From the NCBI GenBank assembly GCA_963837395.1, contig CAWINI010000004.1, positions 1,922,001 through 1,986,000 on the forward strand: 64,000 bases of DNA. The letters run 5' to 3'. A program made the position numbers and the translations under genes. Within the stretch, counting starts at the first letter, position 1. Each line of letters begins with the position of its first letter. Origin of the DNA: CAVZQN01 sp963837395. GTDB taxonomy: Bacteria > Acidobacteriota > HRBIN11 > JAKEFK01. The notes below the pieces were generated by a model, which had not been told where the DNA came from, searched no databases, and worked only from the letters and a program-made list of their open reading frames with translations. Positions 16,399 through 25,654 of this stretch are shown piece by piece.

Positions 16399-19362
16399 CT
16401 ACGGACTGCCGATCAAAATAAAGGTGAACCAATAATACGGATGGCTATACCCTTTGCGGATCATTTCCATGCGGGCTTGTTTTAATGCTGCTGGTTTGCT
16501 CATTCCGCCTTTTTCCATGTTTCGATAAAACGCCGTCATCAGTTCGGCAGCTGATTTATCGTTTACATTCCAGAGACTCACAAGAACGCTGGAAGCTCCG
16601 GCACACAAGAATGCGCGATATAAGCCGGTAACTCCTTCACCGCGGACTTGTGATCCAAGTCCAGTATTACATGCGGAAAGAACAACAAGATCTGCATGCA
16701 AATTTAAATCAAACACTTCACGCATTGTAAGATAACCATCTTCTTTTCTATTGGATGATGCACTTAAGACCAAAGCAGATAATTGCGGTCGTGCTTCGTT
16801 AATCAAACCATGACTTGCAAAGTGCAGATTTTTATAGTGATTCAACTCCAACCTTTTCATGTTTTCTTCTGTTGCTTGATTCCCTATTAACAACGTCACA
16901 TCACTTGATGGATAAAAATGAGCAATCGATTCCACTTCTGATTTTGCAAATGGTAATGGAGGATCAACGGCTGCGTCCCCATTGGGAACGGCAATTGCTA
17001 ACAATGCTTTTTGTGGTGAAACAGAATTTTGAACATTTTTGTGAAGCGCTGACAAAACTGACGCAGAAGGTACATATTCGATCTCAAATTTTGTTGCTAA
17101 ATACGGAAGGTTGCGAAAATCGATCGCACCATTGTCAGTTTTTTTCATCAACAGACATTCAAAAGGCAAATAATTCAAGGATCCATCGGGAGCGATCAGA
17201 ATCCGGCTCTTTGATTGAAAATTTGCTTCTGCAGGCTTCATCAACTTTAAATACAAATCAGAAGCAGACTTCACAAACCGGGAATAGGATTGTTCCGTCA
17301 ATTGCAAAACACTTTCCGGCTTTTGCAACTCTTCGCGAAGGTCCTGAATTAATTTCGATAGTTGAGCCTCACCAGCAATTGGATGAACACGCACATCTTT
17401 GTTGGTTATCTCAAAAAGCACAGAATGATTTTCTCCTACAAAATATTCCAGCAATACAGTGTCATCATCCACAAGCGCTTGAGCTTCTGTCAGTTTTAAA
17501 GGAATCGGATATTGCAAATCGGCGAATCGAGGATTTTTGTTTCGAATGTCCAGGATCAATTTTGAATATTGATCATCGATTCCATTTCTCTTTGTTTCTA
17601 ACTTTCGAATAGCCGCCAAATCTGCGGTTTCTTTATCGAATTCCTTTTGAATTGATTTTTCTATGGTCAAAAGTTGAGTTACAAGTTTTCTTTTTTGATC
17701 AAGAAGTTCTTGATTCAAACCTGCTTCAGGATTGATCCGGCTCTCAGCTAATAAATCCAGAAAGGCGCGCGCCTTTGAGCGCTGTGCATATTCAAAAGCC
17801 TCAGAAATATTTCCCTCTGAAAGAAGTAGCTGTATCAGATCTTCATAAACTTCTAATTTATCTTCTAAATATCCTGACTTTTGCTCAGGCAATTGAATTT
17901 CATTCCGAACTCTTTCAATTAACTCCACTGCCTCTTTCATGTTTTTAATTGCTTCAGCCTTACGATTTGTGTCGCGATAAACGATGCCGAGCTTGTGCAA
18001 AGCTGGCCACAACGTTTGCGGATCGCCCACTTCGCGAAGAACCGCAATTGATTTCATGAGGCTCTCTTCGGCCTTATCCATTTCTCCTTTACGTTGGTAT
18101 TCGAATCCAATTCTTGTTAAGGTTTGTCCGATTCCTTGTTTGTTCCCTATCGATTCCAGGATGTCAACAGCCTTCACATACTGCTGCATTGCGAGGTCAT
18201 GTTTTCCAAGTTTTGCATAAATCACACCGATGTCACTGAAACCTCGACCGATTCCTTTCTTTTCTCCCGTCTCTTCATAAATGTTGAGAGCTTTTTCGTA
18301 GTACCCAAGTGCTTCTTGATATTTTTCGTTACGCTCATAAATCAAGCCAATATCCCTAAAAGCAAAAGCTTGTTCGCGCTTCTCACCTGTTTCCTGGGAT
18401 ATTCGCAGTGCCTTCTTAAAATCATCAACGGCAAGATCAATTTCACCAAGATCTTCATGCAACCGGCCAAGTGCGCTTAAACATGCTCCTTCCAATCCAC
18501 GATCTTTATTCGCAACCGACATTTCTAACGATTTTTGTATGAGCGCTTGTGCCTCGCGGTAATTTCCCAGGTCCGCGTGAGCCGAACCGACATTCAAATA
18601 ATTGATGGCTAAATTACCTTTACTCCCAAGTTGTTCAAACAGAGTTGAGCAGCGATTGAAATCCTCAAGAGCTTTTTGCAAATCACCTTGATGCCAATAA
18701 ATCAGCGCCCTGCCTCCCATGGATGTTGCCAGAATTCTTACATTTTTTATCTTTTCTGCGATCTGAATGGCTCGATTGTGATAATCAATTGCGCGATCGA
18801 AATCCCCTTGCACCCAGTAAACTTCTCCAAAATCTGATAACAACCGCGCTTCTGTATCTTCATCATCAATTTCTGTCGCAATTGTCAAACCACGCTGAAA
18901 AAAATCCAGAGCTGGTTCGTAATCGCCGCGATAATAATGAACGAGTCCGATTCCTCTTAAGGACATCGCGCTTCCTTTTTTATTCCCACTCAATTCATGA
19001 ATTTTCAAAGCGCTTTCTTCAGTTTGCAGAGCTTCATCGTGTTTGCCCTGGTTTATATAGGCATAGCCTGCCATGGTAAGATCCAAGCCACTACTTTCTT
19101 TGTCGCCTAACTTCTCATGTAATCCGAAGGCCTTTTTCAGTTGCTCTATAGCATCGGGATATTTGCCGATTCGTAAGTATGAAACACCCAGCTTGTAAGT
19201 AGCATCTGCAATATCTTTTTCATCAGTCAAAAGCGGAATTGCTTCTACGAATTTCGGTACAGCTTCGTTGTACAAATCTTTTTCGAAGGCGGAATTCGCT
19301 TCTTGAAGGAGTGCCTGGGGATCATTCGAAAATAATAAGAGCAGAGCAATTATGTAAAACAT
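16399..19362 (-). CDS. TPR-CHAT protein (caspase-like fold protease candidate)
   Basis: 987 aa. A short hydrophobic N-terminus (1-12) suggests export or membrane anchoring. Residues ~15-500 are about a dozen TPR/Kelch-of-TPR repeats of the tetratricopeptide 12 type (repeated GDYEPALDFF-like units). A coiled segment (~530-600) leads to a C-terminal CHAT domain with catalytic pair His ~851 (HFASHG) and Cys ~898 (LSACNTG). CHAT is a caspase-fold peptidase domain; in some systems TPR-CHAT proteins cut defence effectors. Neither a gasdermin nor a CRISPR partner is seen here. Neighbours are a zinc-ribbon protein (upstream, 26 bp) and carAB. Function unknown. Confidence 0.88.
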   Translation of the reverse strand: MFYIIALLLLFSNDPQALLQEANSAFEKDLYNEAVPKFVEAIPLLTDEKDIADATYKLGVSYLRIGKYPDAIEQLKKAFGLHEKLGDKESSGLDLTMAGYAYINQGKHDEALQTEESALKIHELSGNKKGSAMSLRGIGLVHYYRGDYEPALDFFQRGLTIATEIDDEDTEARLLSDFGEVYWVQGDFDRAIDYHNRAIQIAEKIKNVRILATSMGGRALIYWHQGDLQKALEDFNRCSTLFEQLGSKGNLAINYLNVGSAHADLGNYREAQALIQKSLEMSVANKDRGLEGACLSALGRLHEDLGEIDLAVDDFKKALRISQETGEKREQAFAFRDIGLIYERNEKYQEALGYYEKALNIYEETGEKKGIGRGFSDIGVIYAKLGKHDLAMQQYVKAVDILESIGNKQGIGQTLTRIGFEYQRKGEMDKAEESLMKSIAVLREVGDPQTLWPALHKLGIVYRDTNRKAEAIKNMKEAVELIERVRNEIQLPEQKSGYLEDKLEVYEDLIQLLLSEGNISEAFEYAQRSKARAFLDLLAESRINPEAGLNQELLDQKRKLVTQLLTIEKSIQKEFDKETADLAAIRKLETKRNGIDDQYSKLILDIRNKNPRFADLQYPIPLKLTEAQALVDDDTVLLEYFVGENHSVLFEITNKDVRVHPIAGEAQLSKLIQDLREELQKPESVLQLTEQSYSRFVKSASDLYLKLMKPAEANFQSKSRILIAPDGSLNYLPFECLLMKKTDNGAIDFRNLPYLATKFEIEYVPSASVLSALHKNVQNSVSPQKALLAIAVPNGDAAVDPPLPFAKSEVESIAHFYPSSDVTLLIGNQATEENMKRLELNHYKNLHFASHGLINEARPQLSALVLSASSNRKEDGYLTMREVFDLNLHADLVVLSACNTGLGSQVRGEGVTGLYRAFLCAGASSVLVSLWNVNDKSAAELMTAFYRNMEKGGMSKPAALKQARMEMIRKGYSHPYYWFTFILIGSP

Positions 19363-19388
19363 GGGGCGCCCCTATTAACAGAGACGTT

Positions 19389-19961
19389 TTATTCGCCCTT
19401 TGAACCTACAAAATGATCAGCTTTATCTTTGAACAAGATATTAAATGTAGTCAGGCTGCCGTAACAGCGTGTGATGTATTGTTGGAGTGATACTTTCTCA
19501 GTATCTGATAATTTGTCGTTGGAATTAATTTGCTGTTCCAATACGCGAAGGCGATCACGCAGCATTACAATTTTGTGAAAGAACGCTTCGATTGGAATTT
19601 CTTTTTCCTGAGTACCGGGTTTTCCTGGACGCAGAATCATCGTTCCACCTTCCCAGCGCTCGCCTATGTGAGCCTTTGCAATTTCCAGTTCTTCGCGAAC
19701 CACGGACCGAATTAACGCCTTCAATTCATCTTCGGGCACGCTGAATTCGCGATCTGATGTTTGTACAACTTCCTCGCCGCGGATAGCTCGAATTGGAGTC
19801 GATGGCATCGATTGAGGCGCCCGATAATTGCGAGCAGTCTGACAATAAGTACAAGTTACTCGATCAATGCTGCCATCGGGATTCAGTGACGTAACTGCAC
19901 ATCTGCGATTTACTTTGCATTGTCCGCACCATGCTTCAACTTCCATCCCAATCTCATGCAT
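19389..19961 (-). CDS. Unknown protein with N-terminal zinc ribbon
   Basis: 190 aa. The first ~45 residues contain two CxxC pairs (CGQC and CTYC, about 30 apart), a likely zinc-binding ribbon resembling those that recognise modified or disordered chains. The rest is acidic and helical (IRSVVREELEIAKAHIG, IVMLRDRLRVLEQQI) and probably coiled-coil. No family is recognised. It sits 18 bp after the beta-lactamase-like gene and 26 bp before the TPR-CHAT gene, so it is co-transcribed with both. A role with the CHAT protein is possible but unsupported. Confidence 0.7.
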   Translation of the reverse strand: MHEIGMEVEAWCGQCKVNRRCAVTSLNPDGSIDRVTCTYCQTARNYRAPQSMPSTPIRAIRGEEVVQTSDREFSVPEDELKALIRSVVREELEIAKAHIGERWEGGTMILRPGKPGTQEKEIPIEAFFHKIVMLRDRLRVLEQQINSNDKLSDTEKVSLQQYITRCYGSLTTFNILFKDKADHFVGSKGE

Positions 19962-19979
19962 TTCTTTGCGTCTCCATTC

Positions 19980-20837
19980 TTACTTTGTTTCTTTGTGGTT
20001 CCATATTTCGTTTGCGAGTTCGGCAATCAATTTCCAGCCATCTTTCTCAACTTTCACTCCGCGGGTCATGATTACCATTATCCAACGCTTTCCATTTTCA
20101 TCTTCAATGATTCCAGAATCATGATTGATTTCAGTAATCCATCCATCTTTGCTTGCAACCTTTAATCCTCTTTCCTTGGCCTTCACACCCGCACCGATTC
20201 CATCTTGCGAATGTTGTGAGCGTAAAATTTCAATCATTGCATTGCGGGAACTTTCTTTAAACAACTTCGGATTTAGAATCGCTTTGTAACAGATTGCCAG
20301 TGAACGCGCAGACGTACGATTGTTCCTACCAGCATCGTATGCTTTTTGATCTTCGACTCCGCGCAAAACAGTCATATCTTTTGCACCGATTTCTTTCATC
20401 AACTGTTGCACATTTTCGGCTTTCACCATTTCAATGATGATGTTCGTTGCAAGATTGCTGCTGCTATTGATCATTCGATTCAAAAGATTTTGCAGGGGAA
20501 GCTGCTTCCCGATTTCTTTATAAAGATCAGGATCGCTGTCATCTTCTATGTTTAATGAAAATGGAGAACCATCCATGATGCTGGAGAATTGATTCTTAAC
20601 TGTTACCTGCTGGTCGAGATTTAGTTTGCCCGCTTCAATTTGTTTGAAAACTTCCATCATCACCGGCACTTTCATGGTGCTGGCGGCATGAAAAATTTCA
20701 TCGGCATTTCGTTCAAAAACCTTTCCATCAGGTTGTTCAAAGTAAATACCGATTGACTCCGCACCATATTTTTCAGCAATGGGAGCGGCATTAGGTAACC
20801 AAATGGTTACCAATAGTAAAAATATTTTTGGAATCAT
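19980..20837 (-). CDS. Class A beta-lactamase-like serine hydrolase, exported
   Basis: 285 aa with a signal peptide (about 1-18). The active-site pair is S53-x-x-K56 in ASTMK. The second motif is SSN (126-128) instead of SDN, and the third is KDG (in SKDGW) instead of KTG. The omega-loop region reads RGVEDQKAYDAG and lacks the classical Glu166 context, so beta-lactam hydrolysis is uncertain; a peptidase or transpeptidase-related role is possible. Its ATG overlaps the stop of the molybdopterin gene (ATGA). The C-terminal NHKETK is encoded by a junction repeat copy. Confidence 0.8.
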   Translation of the reverse strand: MIPKIFLLLVTIWLPNAAPIAEKYGAESIGIYFEQPDGKVFERNADEIFHAASTMKVPVMMEVFKQIEAGKLNLDQQVTVKNQFSSIMDGSPFSLNIEDDSDPDLYKEIGKQLPLQNLLNRMINSSSNLATNIIIEMVKAENVQQLMKEIGAKDMTVLRGVEDQKAYDAGRNNRTSARSLAICYKAILNPKLFKESSRNAMIEILRSQHSQDGIGAGVKAKERGLKVASKDGWITEINHDSGIIEDENGKRWIMVIMTRGVKVEKDGWKLIAELANEIWNHKETK

Positions 20838-23572
20838 TTTAGATAAAACATTTCATCAGCCGGACGCACCGGTCTGGTTAGCCACAGCGGGCGTCTTAAA
20901 CCATCGGGACCAGGCGCAGGCCGCGTTTTTTCAAGCCATTCTTTATAAATTGCAAATGATTTTTTTGTATCGACAAAAATATCAGCGTAACGATCTTCTG
21001 CTGATGCTTTCTCAATTCTCACTTTTTGGTGCCAGCAATGCATTCCGCTAATCGGATCAGGATGAACTGGAAATGTTAAGTTCTGATGCACGCCACCATC
21101 AGACCACCAGATCCGCGATGAATCCGGATCATCACTTTGAAATGGAGTGACACCTTGTATTTGTCTGATGCGATAACATCCGCTGCCTGCATCTTCAATT
21201 TTTACCAGTGCTGAAGCCCATCGACTTCCCTGATCCGCATCCAATCGCCAGCGTCCCATATGATGCGAGCAGGCCAGCACACCTGGCCGAATTCCTTCCG
21301 TTGACCAAACACGATTTACAAAATAACCAATTTCAGTATGAACCTTTACCAGATCACCATCTTCTAATCCGATATGATCCGCATCCGAAGTATGCATCCA
21401 AACAGGATTCAGATGTGAAATTTCAGTCAACCATTTCGCATTTCCTGATCGCGTGTGAATCATGGTTGGAAGTCTGAACGTCGGAATCAAAAAGAATTCG
21501 TTTTTGGACGGATCTAGATCTTCAGGTGGAATATGACTGCGGATGTAAGTTGGGATTGAATATTCAGGCCAATTCCAAATCTTCATTGTTGGCGAATAAA
21601 ATTCCAGCTTGCGTGAAGGTGTAGGAAACCCGCGATAAATTTTTTCTCCGATCTTAACTCCAACAGCACCATTTCCTTTTTTAGCAACTCCAGAAACAGA
21701 ATCAAGTTCGCAGCCTTCCGGATTTACGGCAGTGAGATGCTGCTGGTAAACGTTTTCTTGAATTTCAAATGCACCATATTTGCGCATGTATTCCAGCGGT
21801 TTTAAACCTTCGGCTGCCGCTTTCTCAGGAAGTCCAGGAACGGCATTCTCAAAAATCCAGCGGTAGTATTCATCAACACGTAACTTGCGTCCGACTTCGT
21901 AAGGAGATTCAAAATATTTGCGGATTCCTAGATCGCCGGTTGGATCAATGTGCCAGGAAAGTTCAATCCAGAATTCATCTTCTTCCCAAACTTTTCCCGG
22001 ATTTGCTTCATATGTGAAATTCACTTTATTGCCCATGCGTTCTTGAGCTACACGCAACACGGGCTGACGAAATGAAACCCAACGGCCGGCATGGGTTTCC
22101 TGACTTTGAATGTCATGACGTTCACCGCCATGACCCATCGGCAAAATGTAATCAGCAAACAATGCAGTCTCACTCCAGGTTGGAGTGAGTGCAACATGCA
22201 AACCAACTTTGGATTCATCTTTTAACACTTCCATCCATGTGAATCCATCAGGATTGGTCCATACCGGATTGTAAACACGCGTGAAATAAACATCGAGACG
22301 GCCGCGGCCTTCTTTCAAGAAGTGCGGGAGCAGAAAACTCATTTCGTAATGCGATAACGGATATTCATCCGGAAATAAAAGTTGATTCCAAAATTTTTGT
22401 CCTGGTGGTTCAAGCCAAAAACTCGGATTGTATTTGGTCCACGTATTTGGAAGCACTCCGCCGCGCGTTCCAACACTCCCGGTTAACACATGCAGGAATT
22501 CCAAACATCGCGCAACATTCCATCCACCGAGATTTCCGGAAGCTGTGCTTCGCCAGATGTGAGCTGCAAATGCGCTGCCTGCTCTGCCAATTTCGCGCGC
22601 GATTTTTGTAATCGTTGCTGCGGGAATTCCAGATTCTAGTTCACCATATTCTGGTGTGTACTCTGAATAGATTTTTTTGATTTCGCTAATAAAATTTTCA
22701 AATGAACATTCGCTGCCTGGATGATCGGCTCGCATATATTCTTCCCAATTCACCCAATCGCGAACAAATTCTGCGTTATAAAGATTTTCTTCCAAAATAA
22801 CATTTGCCATTGCGAGAAGCAGGGCGGATTCAGTGCCAGGATAAGAAGGAAGCCAATAATCAGCCATGGAGGCTGTATTTGAAAGACGCGGATCAATGAC
22901 TGCGAGTTTTGCTCCAGCCATTTTTCCTTCAATGATGCGTTGAGCGTGCGGATTGAAATAATGCCCGGATTCCAGGTGCGCGCTTAAAAGCAAAATGAAA
23001 CGCGCATTTGCGTAATCAGGTGATGGACGATCCGAGCCCAGCCAGAGTTGATATCCTAAACGCGCGGATGATGAACAAATGTTTGTATGACTGTTATGGC
23101 CATCAATTCCCCATGCTTTCAACACACGATCCATATAACGTTCATGACCGGGGCGTCCGACATGATACATGATTTCGTTTTGACGTCCTTCGCGAATCGC
23201 GCGCGCAATTCGCGATCCGATGTCTTCCAAGACTTCGTGCCAATCAACACGAGTCCATTTTCCTTCGCCTCGTTTTCCAGCACGTTTCAGCGGAAACAAA
23301 ATGCGTTCTGGATCTTTAATCTGGTTGATGGTTGCAGGTCCTTTCGCACAATTCTTTCCGCGACTTCCAGGATGAATTGGATTCCCTTCGAATTTCTGAA
23401 TCTGCATCGTGTCTTTATCGACATACGCAAGCAGTCCACACGCCGCTTCGCAGTTGAAGCAGATTGTGGGCACAAGCGTGTAACGCCGTTGTACTTTTCG
23501 CGGCCAGGCTTTGGGATCTAGCTCTACCCAGTCGTCCCATCGTTCCGGTGGCGGGTAATCTCTCAATTCCAT
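20834..23572 (-). CDS. Molybdopterin oxidoreductase, catalytic subunit of a CISM complex
   Basis: About 912 aa. DMSO reductase superfamily: an N-terminal [4Fe-4S] site (CFNCEAACG and, further on, GKNCAKGP) and the MoCo-binding core containing HTNICSSSAR, where a Cys is the likely Mo ligand. A C-terminal molydopterin dinucleotide-binding domain (LNPVWMHTSDADHIGLEDGD) follows. The clade resembles polysulfide/thiosulfate/tetrathionate/arsenate reductases; the substrate is not determinable. No Tat signal precedes the protein, unlike most such enzymes. Start ATG 23572 is chosen over TTG 23578 (GGAG 7 nt upstream). Its probable FeS/anchor partner lies upstream on the same strand, separated by the four-helix-bundle gene. 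Confidence 0.85.
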   Translation of the reverse strand: MELRDYPPPERWDDWVELDPKAWPRKVQRRYTLVPTICFNCEAACGLLAYVDKDTMQIQKFEGNPIHPGSRGKNCAKGPATINQIKDPERILFPLKRAGKRGEGKWTRVDWHEVLEDIGSRIARAIREGRQNEIMYHVGRPGHERYMDRVLKAWGIDGHNSHTNICSSSARLGYQLWLGSDRPSPDYANARFILLLSAHLESGHYFNPHAQRIIEGKMAGAKLAVIDPRLSNTASMADYWLPSYPGTESALLLAMANVILEENLYNAEFVRDWVNWEEYMRADHPGSECSFENFISEIKKIYSEYTPEYGELESGIPAATITKIAREIGRAGSAFAAHIWRSTASGNLGGWNVARCLEFLHVLTGSVGTRGGVLPNTWTKYNPSFWLEPPGQKFWNQLLFPDEYPLSHYEMSFLLPHFLKEGRGRLDVYFTRVYNPVWTNPDGFTWMEVLKDESKVGLHVALTPTWSETALFADYILPMGHGGERHDIQSQETHAGRWVSFRQPVLRVAQERMGNKVNFTYEANPGKVWEEDEFWIELSWHIDPTGDLGIRKYFESPYEVGRKLRVDEYYRWIFENAVPGLPEKAAAEGLKPLEYMRKYGAFEIQENVYQQHLTAVNPEGCELDSVSGVAKKGNGAVGVKIGEKIYRGFPTPSRKLEFYSPTMKIWNWPEYSIPTYIRSHIPPEDLDPSKNEFFLIPTFRLPTMIHTRSGNAKWLTEISHLNPVWMHTSDADHIGLEDGDLVKVHTEIGYFVNRVWSTEGIRPGVLACSHHMGRWRLDADQGSRWASALVKIEDAGSGCYRIRQIQGVTPFQSDDPDSSRIWWSDGGVHQNLTFPVHPDPISGMHCWHQKVRIEKASAEDRYADIFVDTKKSFAIYKEWLEKTRPAPGPDGLRRPLWLTRPVRPADEMFYLK

Positions 23573-23581
23573 AAGCAAACT

Positions 23582-23612
23582 CCAGATGCTAGATGCTGAA
23601 TTCTAGATGCTA
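23582..23612 (+). repeat. Left arm of inverted repeat flanking the four-helix-bundle gene
   Basis: Reads CAGATGCTAGATGCTGAATT then CTAGATGCTAGG. Its reverse complement matches the right arm at 24096-24127 (CAGATGCTAGATGCT shared exactly, then TAGATGCT). Internally it is itself built from GATGCTA words. Confidence 0.8.
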
Positions 23613-23648
23613 GGAGATAAAGGCGCTTCATTTCAAATCTCGCTCTAT

Positions 23649-24025
23649 TTAACATCGATGCACTCTTTCTACCGCACTAATGAAAGCGTTAATCTTGCGA
23701 CCTAATTCACTGTAATTTTTCAGAAAATATTCACTTCTTTCTGATGTCAATGAACAGTATCCTTCAACAACCTTAAATGAGCACTCATTTCGTCGCATGA
23801 TGAAAGTGAATAAATCAAAAACCGAATGTACTCAGCTTTGTACCTTCTTCTTCCAAAACCCTCAGCTATGTTTGCAGGAATTGATTTTGATGCACGCCGC
23901 GATTGCGATGCTTCCTCATATGTTTCGAATTTTGGTAATTCTTTCAAAGTCATAGAATGCACTTCAACTGCAAGGCGGTGAGCAATTTGGTAAATCTCCA
24001 AATCGGTATAACTGAAAACAGACAT
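23649..24025 (-). CDS. Four-helix-bundle (23S rRNA intervening-sequence-type) protein, frameshifted
   Basis: S23/IVP-type four-helix bundle, normally ~120 aa. The first frame gives 92 residues (SVFSYTDLEIYQIA..., with the conserved SIPANIAEGFGRRR) and ends in TVH; continuing one base out of frame gives DYCSLTSERSEYFLKN... to RVHRC at 23649, which completes the family. The shift is near 23758-23763 and looks like one missing T. The gene is flanked by an inverted repeat (23582-23612, 24096-24127) and interrupts a molybdoenzyme gene run, suggesting a mobile or hitchhiking element. Function unknown; related folds occur in Avd proteins. Confidence 0.8.
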
Positions 24026-24095
24026 TCTGATCTCCTTGCCCGCCTTTTTTAATCCTTAAATTTCGTTCTTTTTTTTTCACAGACTTAAACCTTCC

Positions 24096-24127
24096 GAGCA
24101 TCTAGCATCAAGCATCTAGCATCTGCT
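24096..24127 (-). repeat. Right arm of inverted repeat flanking the four-helix-bundle gene
   Basis: Reads GAGCATCTAGCATCAAGCAT then CTAGCATCTGC. It begins at the stop codon of the FeS/anchor gene (24126). Matches the left arm in inverse orientation. Confidence 0.8.
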
Positions 24128-25601
24128 AAGAAAGTGGAACAACTTGTCCTGCCCTCACCCAGACTTTTTCGTACAACAGCATCCCGACAAGGGATAACAA
24201 TCCTGCAATACCGCTGATACCGAATGAAAGCAGGAATAACGGAAGCGCGATTCCCACTAGAAATGCGCCAAGCCAAAACCAGCTATTTTGTTTGACATAC
24301 GTTGCTGAAATTTTCGCATCATGCGTTGAATGAACAGCGACCAGATCCAACAAAATCAACACACCATGGACTATCAAAGATGACTGAAGTATCAATGCAA
24401 TCCATGGCGTTTGATCATTCATCGTGATGATGAATGCGGAACCAGCTAGAAATGCCATCACAATTAAATGAACACTGAACAACGGACTTTGCCAGAAATC
24501 ACGTCCTTTTGCTTGCCCAAACAAGAATGCACTGTAAATTGCGGAACCTGCGCCGAAAAGTGCTGTCAATGGCAATACAAATCGCATTATAGATTCCGAA
24601 GGAATCACAACCTTAAATATCAATGCTGCCGTTAGCAGACCGCCAAATCCCATAAGAATAAATGCACCGCGAGTTAACCAGCTTCGCCATTGCGGACGAA
24701 ATACAATCCAATGAAATCGTGAAGGCTGTTTTAAATCAGAAATCAAAAGAATGGTGGTAATCACCAGGAATGAAAGTGCAGAAATAATTTCCAGAGTTGT
24801 GAAATGCAAATTCCGCTGGATTGCACTGATCAATAATGCAATCATCGGAATTCCGGCTGCAATCGATTTTGTCCATAAATATGCAGCAACACGAAAACCC
24901 CAGGTATCAGTGTGTGATTGTCCTTGATCATAAACGCGCCTGGCTTCATTTTCAGCGGTTGCCAATCGCGGTGCACTTATTTGATAAACACGTTTCGGAA
25001 TTTCACTCCATAAATATCCAGCAGGCGTGCTGGAGTAAGTTGGATTTAATGATGCTTCATCTCCTTCAATATAAAAAACCTGAGGATTCGTTCCTTTTTC
25101 AGCCTTACGCACTTGTACTTGATGTCGGGAAAGCATTTGAGAAATTTCGGTTTCACTATCATGCATGTCACCAGCGATGATTGCATGTTCCGGACACACG
25201 GTTACACATGGTGGTTGAAGTCCGACTTCTACGCGATGTGCGCAATAATTACATTTTGCAGCAGTGTTCGTATTGGGGTTTAGATAGATCGCATCATAAG
25301 GACATGCTTGCATACATGCTTTGCATCCGATGCAACGATCTCCATCAAAATCAACGATTCCATCTTTTCGCTTCCACAAAGCAGTAACCGGACAAATCTC
25401 AACACACGGAGCATCCGCGCAATGATTACATCTTTGAACAGAAAAAACCCGGCGTGTATTTGGAAACTCACCTTTCTCGACGTATTTCACCCAGGTCCGA
25501 TTTACGCCGATCGGAAGATCATGCTCCTGTTTGCAGGCCACTGTACAGGCATGGCATCCGATACATTTACGGTTGTCGATGATGAACCCATAATTTGTCA
25601 T
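24126..25601 (-). CDS. Ferredoxin-type FeS subunit fused to an NrfD/DmsC-like membrane anchor
   Basis: 491 aa. Residues ~1-190 carry four [4Fe-4S] sites in the DmsB/PsrB order: CIGCHACTVAC, CNHCADAPCVEICP, CIGCKACMQACP, CNYC...CVTVCP. From ~225 on there are about eight hydrophobic segments of an NrfD/DmsC-type quinone-interacting membrane subunit. FeS protein and anchor are often separate genes; here they are fused. With the molybdopterin subunit downstream (554 bp, interrupted by the four-helix-bundle gene) it would form a CISM complex. No Tat signal on the FeS part, so the soluble domain may face the cytoplasm. Confidence 0.85.
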   Translation of the reverse strand: MTNYGFIIDNRKCIGCHACTVACKQEHDLPIGVNRTWVKYVEKGEFPNTRRVFSVQRCNHCADAPCVEICPVTALWKRKDGIVDFDGDRCIGCKACMQACPYDAIYLNPNTNTAAKCNYCAHRVEVGLQPPCVTVCPEHAIIAGDMHDSETEISQMLSRHQVQVRKAEKGTNPQVFYIEGDEASLNPTYSSTPAGYLWSEIPKRVYQISAPRLATAENEARRVYDQGQSHTDTWGFRVAAYLWTKSIAAGIPMIALLISAIQRNLHFTTLEIISALSFLVITTILLISDLKQPSRFHWIVFRPQWRSWLTRGAFILMGFGGLLTAALIFKVVIPSESIMRFVLPLTALFGAGSAIYSAFLFGQAKGRDFWQSPLFSVHLIVMAFLAGSAFIITMNDQTPWIALILQSSLIVHGVLILLDLVAVHSTHDAKISATYVKQNSWFWLGAFLVGIALPLFLLSFGISGIAGLLSLVGMLLYEKVWVRAGQVVPLS

Positions 25602-25654
25602 GCTTCACGCATTATAGATTTGAATGGCAAAGAGACAAAGAATATACTTGATGT

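Noticed and set aside
16399..19362. CRISPR-associated TPR-CHAT/gasdermin-type defence system
   Set aside because: No gasdermin, Cas gene, repeat array or toxin is adjacent; the neighbours are metabolic.
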